Assembly (NCBI GenBank): GCA_025738555.1
Contig: JAOVFP010000008.1
Location: 682,001-746,000, forward strand
From: Cyathus striatus
Lineage: Eukaryota; Basidiomycota; Agaricomycetes; Agaricales; Nidulariaceae
Length of the DNA stretch: 64,000 bases
Direction: 5' to 3'
Part shown: one piece after another, positions 22,201 through 33,028 of the stretch
How positions within the stretch are numbered: the first letter of the stretch is position 1
Layout of the letters: each line of letters starts with the position of its first letter
Made by a program: the position numbers and the translations under genes
The notes under the pieces: model-generated
Database searches by the model: none
Seen by the model: the letters and a program-made list of their open reading frames with translations, nothing else
What the model was told of the DNA's origin: nothing

Positions 22201-25174
22201 AGCTTGCTAGCACTAGTGCTAATTCCATGGAGATTCATAACATATTTCAAATGTTGCATATACATAAATATATGTGATAAATCTTTTAGGTTTCCAATAA
22301 CAGATTGAAACTATGATGAGAAATGAGCAACATACAGATTACTAAGAAGAATATAACATACATGGCTCAATTCAGGTGTTGCATGTGGAGGAAGATTGGA
22401 AGAAGCTATGATAGACAGTGAAGAAGACATGAAAGGGCTGTAAGTTATGAAAGTTAGTCAAGTTAAATAGCAAAAGGAATGCTACACACATTTTGAAATG
22501 AGGATTGATTTTAGCTCATCAGAGATGAGGGAGGAGTAAAGATAACACACAGTTCAAGATAGAAGCAAGGAAGATGGGAAATAAATACAACACAAGATTA
22601 TATAGTAATAGGATTTTCAATTGATAACAATTGATTGAAATAGTGGTTCAATTCATAAGTGTACTAAATACATTTTGAATAGTTTTGGTTTCAATAGTGG
22701 CAGGAGCCAATAAGGTCAAGATCACAGCAAGAACCAATCAGGTTGAGATCCCAAAGTCAGATCTCAAAATTGCCTTTTCAGGATGTCAAGAGTCCCCTAA
22801 GACCCACTTACCTTAAAAGGTAGTGGGAATTAATCAATGAGTGTCGCGTGTTGTTTCCGCAGCGCGTTTGATCGCATTCATGTGCCTCGTCATCGTCATA
22901 AACAGTGAGCACCCATTATTTTCATTTCTGGTCAAATTCTTGGGCGATTCCTCTCAATTTTTTTTTGTGAATATGAATGTATATTAAATGCTTTGACAGT
23001 ACAGCTAAATTACTTATGAAATAGTATGAAAAGCTGCAATTATTATTATTCATATAATATTTTTTATAAGCATAGTACATGATGTTTATACAACTAAGAT
23101 ATTATATTACATACAAAATAACTAACTTCACATTGTAAAAAAAAATCACAGGAAGAATTCAAAAAGTGAGAGAAGAATGCACAAAATACATGCTCACTGT
23201 TGAGCATGATGGTGGAAGAAGTGTGACGTGATCACCATCAATGCATCAGAAGTGAGTGGAATGATCAGGGATTTGATGGATGATATGATGGCACTATTTT
23301 TACACATCCGCAGCAGCATGGGTGGGCATGGGAAACAACAAGCTAAGGGATCACAACAACAATGAGTACAATCATAAAGTATGGGTTTTTTGGTATGGAA
23401 CTTGAGGAACTTAAGTTAGACACTCGACTGGAACTTAAGTGGAACTTGAATGGAACTTGACTCAAATTTGAGTGGAGTCCAGTGGCATTTATCACTCGAA
23501 GGTAACTCGATGGTAACTTAACTGACACTTGAATTTAGCATAAGTGAGGAACTTAACTCCACTCAACTGACACTCAAATAAAATTATAAGTGAGAAACTT
23601 GGCTCCACTCAATAGAACTTAAATTTCACTCAAAATAAGCAAGTTCTACAATTGTATTGTATGGAGTACCCTACAATAATACATACAGTAGTTTGTGTTA
23701 TTTCCCGCCCCCCCCTGCCCATTCTTTCCCATGCCTATAATTCAATGTTTACTCATTTCCCAGCATACTCATTGTTGTGCACACCTCTGCTCGTGATTTC
23801 CCATGCTTCCGCTTAACATATCATGCCTACATACTTTCGCACTCAATGTTTCCCACACTCTGCTCATTGTCACCCATACCTCCGCTCATAATTTCCCACG
23901 TCTCCGCTTAACATTCATGCTTACATACCTTCATGTTCAAGGTAACTTAACTTTGACTTGAAAAAGTTAAGCAAGCTCAAAAGTGGAACTTGACTATAAC
24001 TTAAGTGAGACTCGACTTTAACTCAAAAAGTTAGCAGCCCCATTTCATTGACATCTCATTAACATGCCGTATAGTAGTATATCTATGTAATGCTACTTTC
24101 TGAGAAGTTGTTCAATGGGCTGCTCGAGATTGATGTCACTGAGGTAGGTGTTAGCCATGATCCCATTATGGAAACACATGTGTCGTGCAACACGACAGGT
24201 TTTCATCGCTGCAGCCATCAGTTTGCATGCAAACAAAGCATCTTTATATGAAGTTTCAAGTGTTGAAAAAGTTGCCCCTGCTGTAATTCAGTTGTGCCGT
24301 GGCCATATCCACACTGCATAGTCAGAATTGCTGTATTTTCTTGCTTATGTTGTATAAAATGTGTACTATACTATATTCTATACATTTTGGTGCTTTTATG
24401 CGAGATATATTCTATGTTTTTGCTATGTTTTATCATTTGAAGATTTTTTCCCACGCTCCCCCACACACTGTTCAACATTCCGAAAAGGTACTGAATCTAC
24501 CAAATAAATGTTGATTCAAATGTTTTTAAGCTATAGTTAGAGTAGTTTATGTTAGGTCTCCTTTATAATATCCAGCTCCTCCACTCATCACTACTCACCA
24601 TTGAGCTCAACACAATTTCTTCATTATGCATTATCTAGATAATCTCGCATGCTACATATTCTCATGACAATTTTGGGTTGTAGTGTTAGATATTCTGGGT
24701 TGCACAGCTCCTTTGACAGCTGTCACTTGTCACCTGTCATACTTGACAGTTCTGTGATTGACAGATATGTGATTGACAGATTGACAGCTGTCAGTTACCT
24801 TAGTTACATGGACCTTGGTTGGGACTTTGGTAGACAGCCTCAGTATATATATACACTCTGTAACTTGGTAGTAGTTAACAAGTTTCCTCCCCATCTTGTG
24901 TCTGTGTCTGTGTTTGTGTCTGAGTCTTTGCTCCACTATCACCCTCTTTGCTCTTCATTATCTTCTATTCTCTCTCTACCACACTCCTTATTCTTTGTTA
25001 CTTCTGACATGTAGGACAGAACTAATAGTGTACAAGTAAAGCTGTGATTAAGTAAGAGATAAAAGTTATATCACAAATTCAATGTAACAAGTTGAATGAT
25101 ATATGAGCTTATTTAATTTTCAATATAGTAAATATGATCCCTTACGTGCCCAGTGTACTTTGTATTATTATGTA

Positions 25175-28100
25175 AGATAGCGGGCATAAGGTTCCAGCAT
25201 GCTTACATAACACAAACTTGACCTCAACTGAAAACCGAAATACCTTCCTCAACATTCGTTTTCTCCCAAATCTGATTTCAAGAAGTTATTCCATAGTGTA
25301 TTTAAAGCAAAATGTTCAAAAAATAAATTCAAAAAAATGTCTATTGGCTCCATAATTTCGACCACAATTTTTTTAAAGCAAAGTTGTTCAGAATGCTTTA
25401 TTATTACGTTGCAGATAGGTTAGAAGCCTCTTCGAATTTTTGGCCTCCAACATTTTGCGGCTTATATAATCAAGTCACGTGACCTGTCAGCGCGACAGCA
25501 ACCACCTCATATGAACAAAAAAGAGGGGATATAGACATTAAAATTATGGGTAGACATCCCAAAAGCACCATAAACCACCTATTAAACTTGAAGAAAGGTT
25601 CTGGGGAACCAAAAAGTCAACCATGTAGCACAGTGCGGACATCAAGGGAGCTGCAGGCCACTGTGGAGGAGGTTACAGACAGTGAAGATGATGAGTACAT
25701 GCCAGGATATGGTGCGAGTACCACTTCAGAAGGAAGGAGACACTTACTAACTTTGAAGAAACAGTTTCAGATGATCTTGACTCAACGGACTCTGAAGAAT
25801 TTGACCCAGAAGAAGATGGTGATCTTGATCTCAATGAAGAAGCAGATCTCCAAACGGAAGCAAAGGTGCTTCATTTTACTGCACTGCTTCAAGAAGCACA
25901 GTCAGTTGCGCTACAAGCACAGCGAAAGGCTGCTGAGCTGAAATCAAAACGAAGGAAACACTATACAGGAAATTCTGTTTGAACAAAGCAATGGTGGGCT
26001 GCAAAACGACGCAAAATCTCGGAAGGTGGATCACAACCATTCATATCACAGTTCTTCACAAAAAAAGATACTGTCACAGACACAATTTCCGACACAGCAG
26101 ATGCATTAAACATCAGTGATGAAAGCGATACCGAGAACAGTACAGAGGAGTCAGTCAACACCTTAAATGCACAACTTGCACAAGAGGTCGACATTGAAGA
26201 AAGCGTACAGCGGGTACTTTCAACAACAAACAGTGAAGAGCCAGTCCTCACCAACGAATATACAGAGGCAGCAACTGCAGAGAGGAAAGCGGCTGAAGCC
26301 CATGTTAAAAAGCTTCTTACAGAGATGTGTCACCGAGTACCAAGTTCAGATACAAGTCCATTGACGAAACACGAACAACTACTACAGGCATTTAGTGTTT
26401 CAAATCGCGCAGCACTTCTCAATGCAAAGTTAAAGCTTACACTAAAGAGCAATAACAAGATGATTGATCTCTTCTTCCGAAAGCGGATCATGACAATGGT
26501 TGGGGCATTGAATTTGTTTCTCGACCCAGAGTTAAACTACACCTGGCGAGAAGCGTCTCTAATTTCAGCGAAGGCAGTGGGACATGGAATTAATCATGCC
26601 AGAAATATACGCACTTGGACTGCAAACTATCTTTGCGATGAGAAACTTCCCCTTCATCGCTATGGATCTTACAATACCTCCATTCTTGAGGACGAAGATT
26701 TTGCACACGAGCTTCAACTCCACCTTCTTGAGATCTCAAAAAACGGTTATATAAGTGCTCGCAGTGTCGTTGAGTATGTTTCAACTCCTGAGGTACAAGC
26801 ATGACTTGGTACCAAAGCTCGAGGAATATCTGAGTGGACTGCTTGGCGGTGGTTAAAGAAGCTGAGCTGGAGATATACAAAAAAGCGGAATGGGATGTAT
26901 ATTGATGGTCATGAGAGGGTGGATATAGTGATGTATCGAGAGGCCTTCTGTAAATGCTGGAAGGAGTATGAACGACGGTTTTTCATCTATGACAATGATG
27001 GAAATGTTTTATACTCACCAATTCCATTCCCAGTTCCACAAGGCCAATCGCGTTTTCGGCTTATCCTAGTGACTCATGATGAGTCCACATTCTATGCCAA
27101 TGATCGAAGAAAGACTTTATGGCTTCATCCAGCCAGTAAACCAGTTGCAGAACCAAAAGGCGAGGGGGTTTCATTAATGATTTCCGAGTTTCTTGCACCA
27201 GAATGGGGTCGTTTACTCCATGAAGATCAGTTAGTCCGAAAATACGCTAGGTTGATGAGTACTAACTCACTAAAACAGGAGTGCGCGTGTAATCTTCAAG
27301 GCAGGCAAAAATCGAGATGGTTACTTTGCTTCAGAGCACCTGCTTGAACAAGTAACAAAAGCTATTGATATTTTTGAGGCAAAAACGGATGGGGGGGCCA
27401 CAGGATTGTTCATGTTTGATAATGCTCCTGGTCATCAAAAACGTGCCCCAGATGCCCTCTCAGCACGTCGAATGGTGAAGAACCCATGCTGTAACTGGAC
27501 TCACCATAAAAATGGCCCTAAAATGCGATCCACAGTGTTTGGTCCAGATAGCACACTGCAAAACTTCTACTACCCGGATGATCATCCCACCATGGGAGGC
27601 TGGTTCAAGGGGATGGAGCAAATTATAAAAGAGCGTGGATTATGGCCACGAGAGGGTGGAATGTGTGCTGAATGTGGGGGGTTTAAGTGTGAGGAAGGAA
27701 GAACTGATTGTTGTTGCTGTCGAGTTCTTTTTTCCCAGCCAGACTTCATCAATCAGAAGTCACATCTGGAAGAATACATTGCGTCACGAGGTCATATATG
27801 TGACTTCTATCCAAAGTATCACTGCGAGCTTAACTTCATAGAACAGTATTGGGGGGCAGCTAAACTACAATACAGACATTCTCTCAGAACATCTGACATC
27901 AATGCAATGGAAGGTAATGTCCTTGCATGTCTTGATGATGTCCCACAACTTCAAATTCTTCGGTGCGCACAATACATGACAGCTGTTCTAATACTCAAGT
28001 TAATTTTAGATATGCCAACCGTTCTGCACGCTTTATCAGCGCATATGATCAAGGTCTGACAGGTCCTGAGGCAGCGTGGGCTAATAGAAGGTATCATGGT

Positions 28101-28342
28101 CACCGGGTGCTTCCCCCAGAAATGGCAGCTAATCTCAAGAGTGAATATCAACAATATATGTCTAATCTTACATTGTAATACCAATATTAGTTATCTTACA
28201 CAAAATTCGTACTACATAGAGCTTATCCAAGCTGATTCCTAGCACTCAACTTTTTGGATTTTTCCGAACCCAACATTTTGCGCCTCTTGGCGCTTACATA
28301 ACCAGCTTATGTAAAGGTGCTGGAACCTTATGCCCGCTATCT
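25175..28342 (+). mobile_element. Tc1/mariner-superfamily (IS630-like) DNA transposon, 3168 bp
   Basis: 36 bp terminal inverted repeats with 3 mismatches start AGATAGCGGGCATAAGGTTC at both ends. The dinucleotide TA lies directly outside each end (25173-25174; 28343-28344), the usual target duplication of this superfamily. The body holds one transposase gene with four exons. The element is complete; two nonsense codons are the only clear lesions. Confidence 0.9.
25546..28178 (+). pseudogene. DDE transposase, four exons, two nonsense codons
   Basis: Exons 25546-25711, 25765-27229, 27279-27962 and 28010-28178 (introns 53, 49 and 47 bp, the first two with a TACTAAC branch site) join to 828 codons. 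Acidic N-terminus (VTDSEDDEYMPG), basic region, helix-rich middle, then the DDE core: VTHDESTFYANDRRKTLWL, LFMFDNAPGH, and CELNFIEQYWGAAK. About 140 residues separate the second Asp from the Glu, with a Cys cluster (MCAECGGFKC; DCCCC). It should cut and paste the element at TA sites. TGA at 25980-25982 and 26802-26804 stand where Arg CGA is expected, so the copy is inactive unless they are read through. This family is very common in Agaricomycetes. Confidence 0.88.
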
Positions 28343-28790
28343 TATTTCAAGATAGAGTGCATTTTATCATGAAGAGATGCAATATTTTTAAACCAACATT
28401 TATTTGGTAGATTTGGTGTGTTCTCAGAAAGCTAAACAGTGCGTGGGGGAGCGTGGGAAAAAATCTTCAAATGATAAAACATAGCAAAAACATAGAACAT
28501 ATCTCGCATAAAAGCACCAAAATGTATAGAATATAGTATAGTACACATTTTATACAACATAAGCAAGAAAAACAGCAATTCTGACTATGCAGTGTGGATA
28601 TGGCCATGGCACAACTGAATTACGGCGGCGGCAACTTTTTCAACACTTAGAACTTCATATCTTTACCATTAAGTCTCTGCCATAAATGATTATGAAGTAT
28701 ACTGTTACCCACCCCCTAGCTACATGAAAGCACATGCTCATTCATAAAAGCTACTATACTTATTGGACATCCCGAATTGTAAAATGGTAA

Positions 28791-28865
28791 ATGCACATTC
28801 AGAAGGAATGGAACCCCCACCACAAATCGTGGCAACTTGTCATTCCCACCACACCAGCGATGCAC
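28791..28865 (-). repeat. tRNA-like sequence, class delta
   Basis: TGGTGTGGTGG and GGTTCCATTCC stand in A- and B-box positions; one base of the B box core is changed. Confidence 0.6.
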
Positions 28866-28962
28866 GTACTGGTTGTTGTATTATATTACTTTGATGCTGA
28901 AGCAGCTATTCTAATGGAAAGTCACTACATGGGATAAAACAAGGGACTGCTTCATGTATAAA

Positions 28963-29049
28963 GCATTTAGAAGGAATCGAACCTTCTTTAATGTACTAGT
29001 CAACCTTCAAGGAAGGTTACTACAGTGTACCATAACACCAGGAATACTT
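28963..29049 (-). repeat. tRNA-like sequence, class zeta
   Basis: GGTTCGATTCC is intact, and a short insertion (CAGTGTAC) sits near the D-arm. Confidence 0.6.
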
Positions 29050-29140
29050 TGCTTTCATATATCATTAAGCCAATATAATGAGTAAGTTGGTGTACAGGTC
29101 GAAGAGCTCTGAAATAAAAGAAGTTACAATGATCCAAACA

Positions 29141-29975
29141 TGCATTCTAAGGGATTTGAACCCACACCGCGTACCAGTCTCCTTCCCAGACCCAATGGGA
29201 GGTCTCTCTACTAGGTGGTATGCAATTCTTATTCCGAGCTAAATGGGAATAGATTAAGTCCCATGATATATATCTCACGTTCCGTTTTAGGATTGAATGT
29301 TAATTCAGTGAGACCTCCCAGAGGGTCTGGCACAAAACATATACAAATATAAGGGTCGAGCTGACTGCCGCATACACCGATCACTTCTGAGCCCCAAATG
29401 CTTCACTGCAATTGTGTTCATACTAATAATATATTGACCTTAGAACATAATTGAAGAGGATTGAAAGAGTGTACATCATGATTTATTGTAATTCCCTTGA
29501 TTCCCCTTCAAAACTCACTCTCTAACATCTCACAAGAAACAAAAGGATTATGATTAGTGCGTAAACCTATTGCTTACTGAGAGAATTTCAGGTTCATTCC
29601 ACATGAGTCTTATTTTAAATTCTGCTATTCCTATTTAAATAACTTGAGAGATATTTTCAATTATAATAAATGGTATGAGATTCAAAAACAAGTTGCGAGC
29701 AGGTCAAGATAGAAGAATGACTTATCACTATGAAGGTTGTATTTCATTCTCAGAATGAAAATCGGAGCCACGGCCATCAGGTGGCTATGTTATTTGTATA
29801 TGTTTTGTGCCAGACCCTCTGGGAGGTCTCACTGAATTAACGTTCAATCCTAAAACAGAACGTGAGATATATATCACGGGACTTAATCTAAATTGCGTAC
29901 CACCTAGTAGAGAGACCTCCCATTGGGTCTGGGAAGGAGACTGACCGCGTACCTTACTACTATGCCAGCAACGCA
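29141..29975 (-). repeat. tRNA-like sequence, class epsilon, split by an insertion
   Basis: The two halves (29141-29174 and 29944-29975) read as one epsilon sequence once the 769 bp element between them and one copy of its duplication are removed. Confidence 0.7.
29175..29943. mobile_element. Mutator-like (MULE-type) miniature element, 769 bp
   Basis: A 9 bp target duplication ACCGCGTAC flanks it (29166-29174; 29944-29952). Terminal inverted repeats of about 155-175 bp start CAGTCTCCTTCCCAGACCC. The left arm has one extra stretch of about 22 bp. Long arms with 9 bp duplications are typical of Mutator-like elements. The 430 bp or so between the arms has no coding sequence. Confidence 0.85.
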
Positions 29976-30109
29976 CATACTAGTTCGTTCATTACGGCTT
30001 TCATATCTACACTAGCGCAATACTACTGAGAACGCAAAAAAAAGAGAAATATATAATAATAATCAATCGTAAAACCACGAATGAACATCGATAATTACCC
30101 CACCACCAT

Positions 30110-30830
30110 CTACCCACTAAAAAATTCGCAGTAGCCCCCCACTAGCTCTCCAACACATCCCACCTCTTAAACCCACAGGCATGGAAGCGCATTCCACGTC
30201 TCCCCTGCTAGGTGCTCAAGCGCTCACTGTTTACATTCTCTACGAAACAACTCGCGGTGGGGCGGACATAGGTTACCGGTGACTACGGACCTATTGTCCG
30301 CGCGAAAGTCGAAGGATCCAACTACGTCTAATGAGGAGGTTATATTTGCGCACGGGAAGCATGTGAGTGGGCATGTGTTTGGTGCGAGGGGGATGAGAAG
30401 GGGAGGTGGGAAGTGGAGTTGGATGTTGTTGGCGTTGTCTGTGGGTGGGCCGGGTATTTGTGGGCCTAGCGGTTGGAAGCCTGCGGAGGTGTGGGTGTGG
30501 AGGTGGTTGAGTGGGGGGTTTGATGAGCATAAGATCTATACGGCACGAGACGGCTATATCACTCAGTATCGTCCCCGTCCAACAATACATTCCTCCCTTC
30601 TCCTCGCGAACCCACTCTTCCTCCCCGCATTCATCAGACCTCAAACGGCCCACCGCTGTGTCTCCTAAGCGGATGTGAACAAATTCCATACACAACGCTC
30701 GGCATGATCCACTCCAACCTGAACTAGCAGGCCAATTGCATCGCGACGAAGGGGTATTGTCGATAGGCGGGATCGTGTGTGTTGTGTCCCGCAAGCGCCA
30801 TGCCGCGATAGTTGCGGGGAATGTGGAGTG
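30110..30830 (-). pseudogene. decayed copy of the FRRECEH family gene
   Basis: Minus-strand pieces include YPFVAMQLA, VVYGICSHPLRRHSGG, a Pro/Thr/His-rich middle and DVVGSFDFRADNRSV, in shifting frames. A frame of 167 codons (30794-30291) is open by chance or by partial preservation. The N-terminal part is best seen here. Confidence 0.5.
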
Positions 30831-31099
30831 GAGGGCATAAGGGAGCGGGTGTAGAGCCTGTATGGGACGGTATACTTTCGGAAGAGGCGGAGGATTGTGC
30901 GTATTATTGGATTGTTAGTGTTTATGGTGGTTCGAAGAAGCTGTGGGGGTGTTAGTAATTAAGTTGTGAAAGGCGGAGGGAGGGTCAGGCGATGTCGATG
31001 AGGCCCTGACTCTGAGGCCTGGGAGTATGAACGTGGGGTACACGGTGGCTCAACGAAGAAGAGTGTACTCAGCGAGATTTGGATATCGGATGGGCACTG

Positions 31100-31450
31100 T
31101 CCCTCAATCCCACGCAGGCGTGGAAGTGTATCCTACATCTTGCCCGCCAAGCACTCGCATTCTCTCCGAAATACCTCGCGGCAGAGCGGACATAAGCCCC
31201 CTGCGAATGGAGCGGTTGTCCGCGCGAAAGTCGAGGAATCCAACTACATCCAATGAGGAAATGTTTTGGATGCAGCGGAGGTGTGGGTGGGTCATGTGTT
31301 CGGGGGAGGTTTGCGAGGTTTGCGAGGTAGGTTGGGTGGACCGTTGAAGTGGACTTGGACTTGGCGGTGGTTGGCGTGCCGCAGAGTTTGGTTTTGTTAT
31401 TTGTTGATGGGTTGAGCTGTGGGCCTACGGGAAGCTGGAAGCCGCGGGCA
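31100..31450 (-). pseudogene. second, shorter FRRECEH family copy
   Basis: SLDVVGFLDFRADNRSI followed by SERMRVLGGQDVGYTS marks the C-terminal block in two frames. It lies only about 300 bp from the previous copy, so this block has a tandem gene remnant. Confidence 0.45.
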
Positions 31451-31851
31451 GGAACGGGCCGGTGGTTGTTGTGGTCTATGCACACTAATGGCCATCTCAA
31501 AAGCTAAGTATATTCTGCAAGCTCTATCCGGCACGAGATGGCTATATCCATATTATCGCTCTCCGACAACACTTTCACCTCTTCTCCTTCCACTTTATCC
31601 TTCCGTACATCACATACAAATTGTCCAAAATAAAAGGTTGCATTAAAGTCGGTAACACCTGATCGTACTACTCACGTTCTGGAGGCCCGTTACAAATCGA
31701 GGTAACACATTTTTAGTTCATTAGACCAGCAACGCACGTACTTATTGATGATGTTGTAAAAGTAAGAACCGAAGCAAATGTTACTACGATACGCATTTAG
31801 CATTTAGTATTAGAACAAAACAAAAAAACACGTCATAGCGGCTTTGAAATT

Positions 31852-31921
31852 GCTTCAGAAGGAATCGAACCCTCATTAAGGTATTTCACATCGAGGATGG
31901 TTACCAATACACCAGTAATGC
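31852..31921 (-). repeat. tRNA-like sequence, class alpha
   Basis: A near-identical partner of the copies at 13276 and 46218. It keeps GGTTCGATTCC, TGGTGTATTGG and the CATC-CTC-GATG hairpin. Confidence 0.65.
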
Positions 31922-32110
31922 TATACTACGTTGTAAGTTATTATCGAATAAATGTACTTAATACCCCGACGCGTGCGTAATTATTAACATTGGAAACTTC
32001 CGCGCGCTGATCTCTGAATAAAAATAGTGAATAAGAAGAAATTTAAACCACTGTGAGTGTTACTGCTGTGGTAAATCCGAGTTTGTCATGGAAGAAGAAC
32101 TCAAGTAAAA

Positions 32111-32155
32111 AGTTAAACACACGTATTGGGGAATCGAACCCAAACCTACACCAGT
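32111..32155 (-). repeat. tRNA-like sequence, class beta, internally deleted
   Basis: Only the B-box half (GGTTCGATTCCCC) and the last bases of the A-box half remain. The deletion joins CCTACACCAGTAG directly. Confidence 0.5.
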
Positions 32156-32181
32156 AGCTATTACTACTGTATACAATTAAT

Positions 32182-33028
32182 CCCAGTCAAAAGTCGCGCA
32201 GGTGTGGTCCGGCAACATCCGGAAATTACAGGATTTTCGGACGATCCGTAATTTTCAGTAATTCCTGTAAATGTCCCACTTTTCGGAGGGAAAACAGGTC
32301 TTAGCAGTTCTGATCCGATAATACATTACAACAATAACTAGATTTATTCCGTTCTATACTGTACTGTACCGTAATTAACATATTTTTCTGTACACTACTG
32401 ATACACGCTGCTACCTCCCAAATCCCATACCATCCTCTCGAAAAGCCATAACAGGTCCAAGAAAGAAAACCAGCTTGACATATGAATAAGCACGACACCT
32501 ACATGAGACCACCAGGATGCGACAACCAGCACAAGGCGGCAAGAGAACCAACACGAAACAACGAAGATGAGATGACCAAGACGAGAGGAAGACGAGCCGA
32601 ACAACACGAGACGAGATGATAAAGACTATAAGAAGAAACTCATAAGCTCACGTTGAACTAGCGGCTGAAAGTCTCTCACAAATGCCCAATGGAGGAGTCG
32701 AAGTTGCACAGGAAGAACCTGGTGGTGATTGAGCAGCTGCCATTGCGACGACGCCGGATTGGCGATGGGGGCCAGTGGTGACGGAGCTCCAGTAGCCGAA
32801 GTCGAAAGTGCAAAACGGAGTCGTGAAAGCACGACATAACCAGGCGAAGACGTAGCCAAGTCATCCGTCGTCGTCGAAGGGACACCGAGAGAAGGAGAAG
32901 AGGACGTCGTAGCCTAGAAAACAGAATCATAGATGATAATGGTGACAAAAGAAGTGAAGGAAGCACTCACGGTAGTGGATCGAGAGCCTGCGGAAGAATG
33001 GACCACACCTGCGTGGCTTTTAACTGGG
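32182..33028. mobile_element. possible nested shorter element with the same ends
   Basis: The inverted copy at 33001-33028 differs from the outer repeat at 3 of 28 bases, so 32182-33028 could itself be a unit of 847 bp that shares its left end with the full element. Confidence 0.45.
32626..32913 (-). CDS. possible exon of unknown protein inside the inverted-repeat element
   Basis: After a plausible 57 bp intron (GTGAGTGCTTCC...TTTTCTAG, 32970-32914) an open frame runs to a stop at 32626. It contains ATSSPGYVVLSRLRFALSTS, LLNHHQVLPVQLRLLHWAF and DFQPLVQRELMSF. The upstream exon would read AGVVHSSAGSRSTT and begins in the internal terminal-repeat copy. I do not recognise the protein. It could be a captured gene piece or an element-encoded ORF. 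Confidence 0.3.
   Translation of the reverse strand, partial: ATTSSSPSLGVPSTTTDDLATSSPGYVVLSRLRFALSTSATGAPSPLAPIANPASSQWQLLNHHQVLPVQLRLLHWAFVRDFQPLVQRELMSFFL

Larger units (their letters stand above)
20578..22827 (-). mobile_element. AATAGGGCC/CCCACTACC element, copy 1
   Basis: The right end, inverted, reads CCCACTACCTTTTAAGGTA, folding on itself with the following GTGGG. The left end reads AATAGGGCC...CCCACTACC. Both ends match the insertion at 50270-53274, which lies in the other orientation. Flanks AATAAA and AATTAA may be a decayed 6 bp duplication. It lies inside the hAT-like element and holds an LTR-like repeat and a purine-rich repeat field. Confidence 0.55.
20329..24041. mobile_element. 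hAT-like non-autonomous element with nested insertions
   Basis: The 8 bp ATTTCATT is present directly on both sides (20321-20328 and 24042-24049). The ends are imperfect inverted repeats: GGGCCATCAACTTTTCGAG on the left and, inverted, GGGGCTGCTAACTTTTTGAG on the right. Subterminal zones carry many copies of TGGAACTTGAC and GTAACTCGA-type words (20340-20420, 23395-23600, 23935-24035). An 8 bp duplication fits the hAT superfamily. No transposase was found. Confidence 0.75.
24247..28659. mobile_element. long inverted repeat element carrying the Tc1/mariner-type transposon
   Basis: About 265 bp at 24247-24510 reappear inverted at 28398-28659 with few changes (starting TATGAAGTT, including GCCATGGCCATATCCACACT-like and ATGTTTTATCATTTGAAG). 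TCTTTA lies directly outside both ends (24241-24246; 28660-28665), a possible 6 bp target duplication. The right end abuts a tRNA-like module. Inside, 24720-24800 has repeated TTGACAG/CTGTCA words. It is probably a foldback-type element hit by the inner transposon. Confidence 0.65.
28666..32181. repeat. tRNA-like module block 2
   Basis: It begins inside a gamma sequence (ACCATTAAGTCTCTGCC), cut by the long inverted repeat element. It continues delta, zeta, epsilon (interrupted), gene copies, then alpha and a beta remnant. The conserved spacer with GGAGGCCCGTTACAAATCG lies at 31679-31700, as in blocks 1 and 4. Confidence 0.75.

Noticed and set aside
25449..28290. AACATTTTGCG copies at both sides of the transposase as subterminal repeats
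   Set aside because: The two copies are in direct orientation and short; too little to call.
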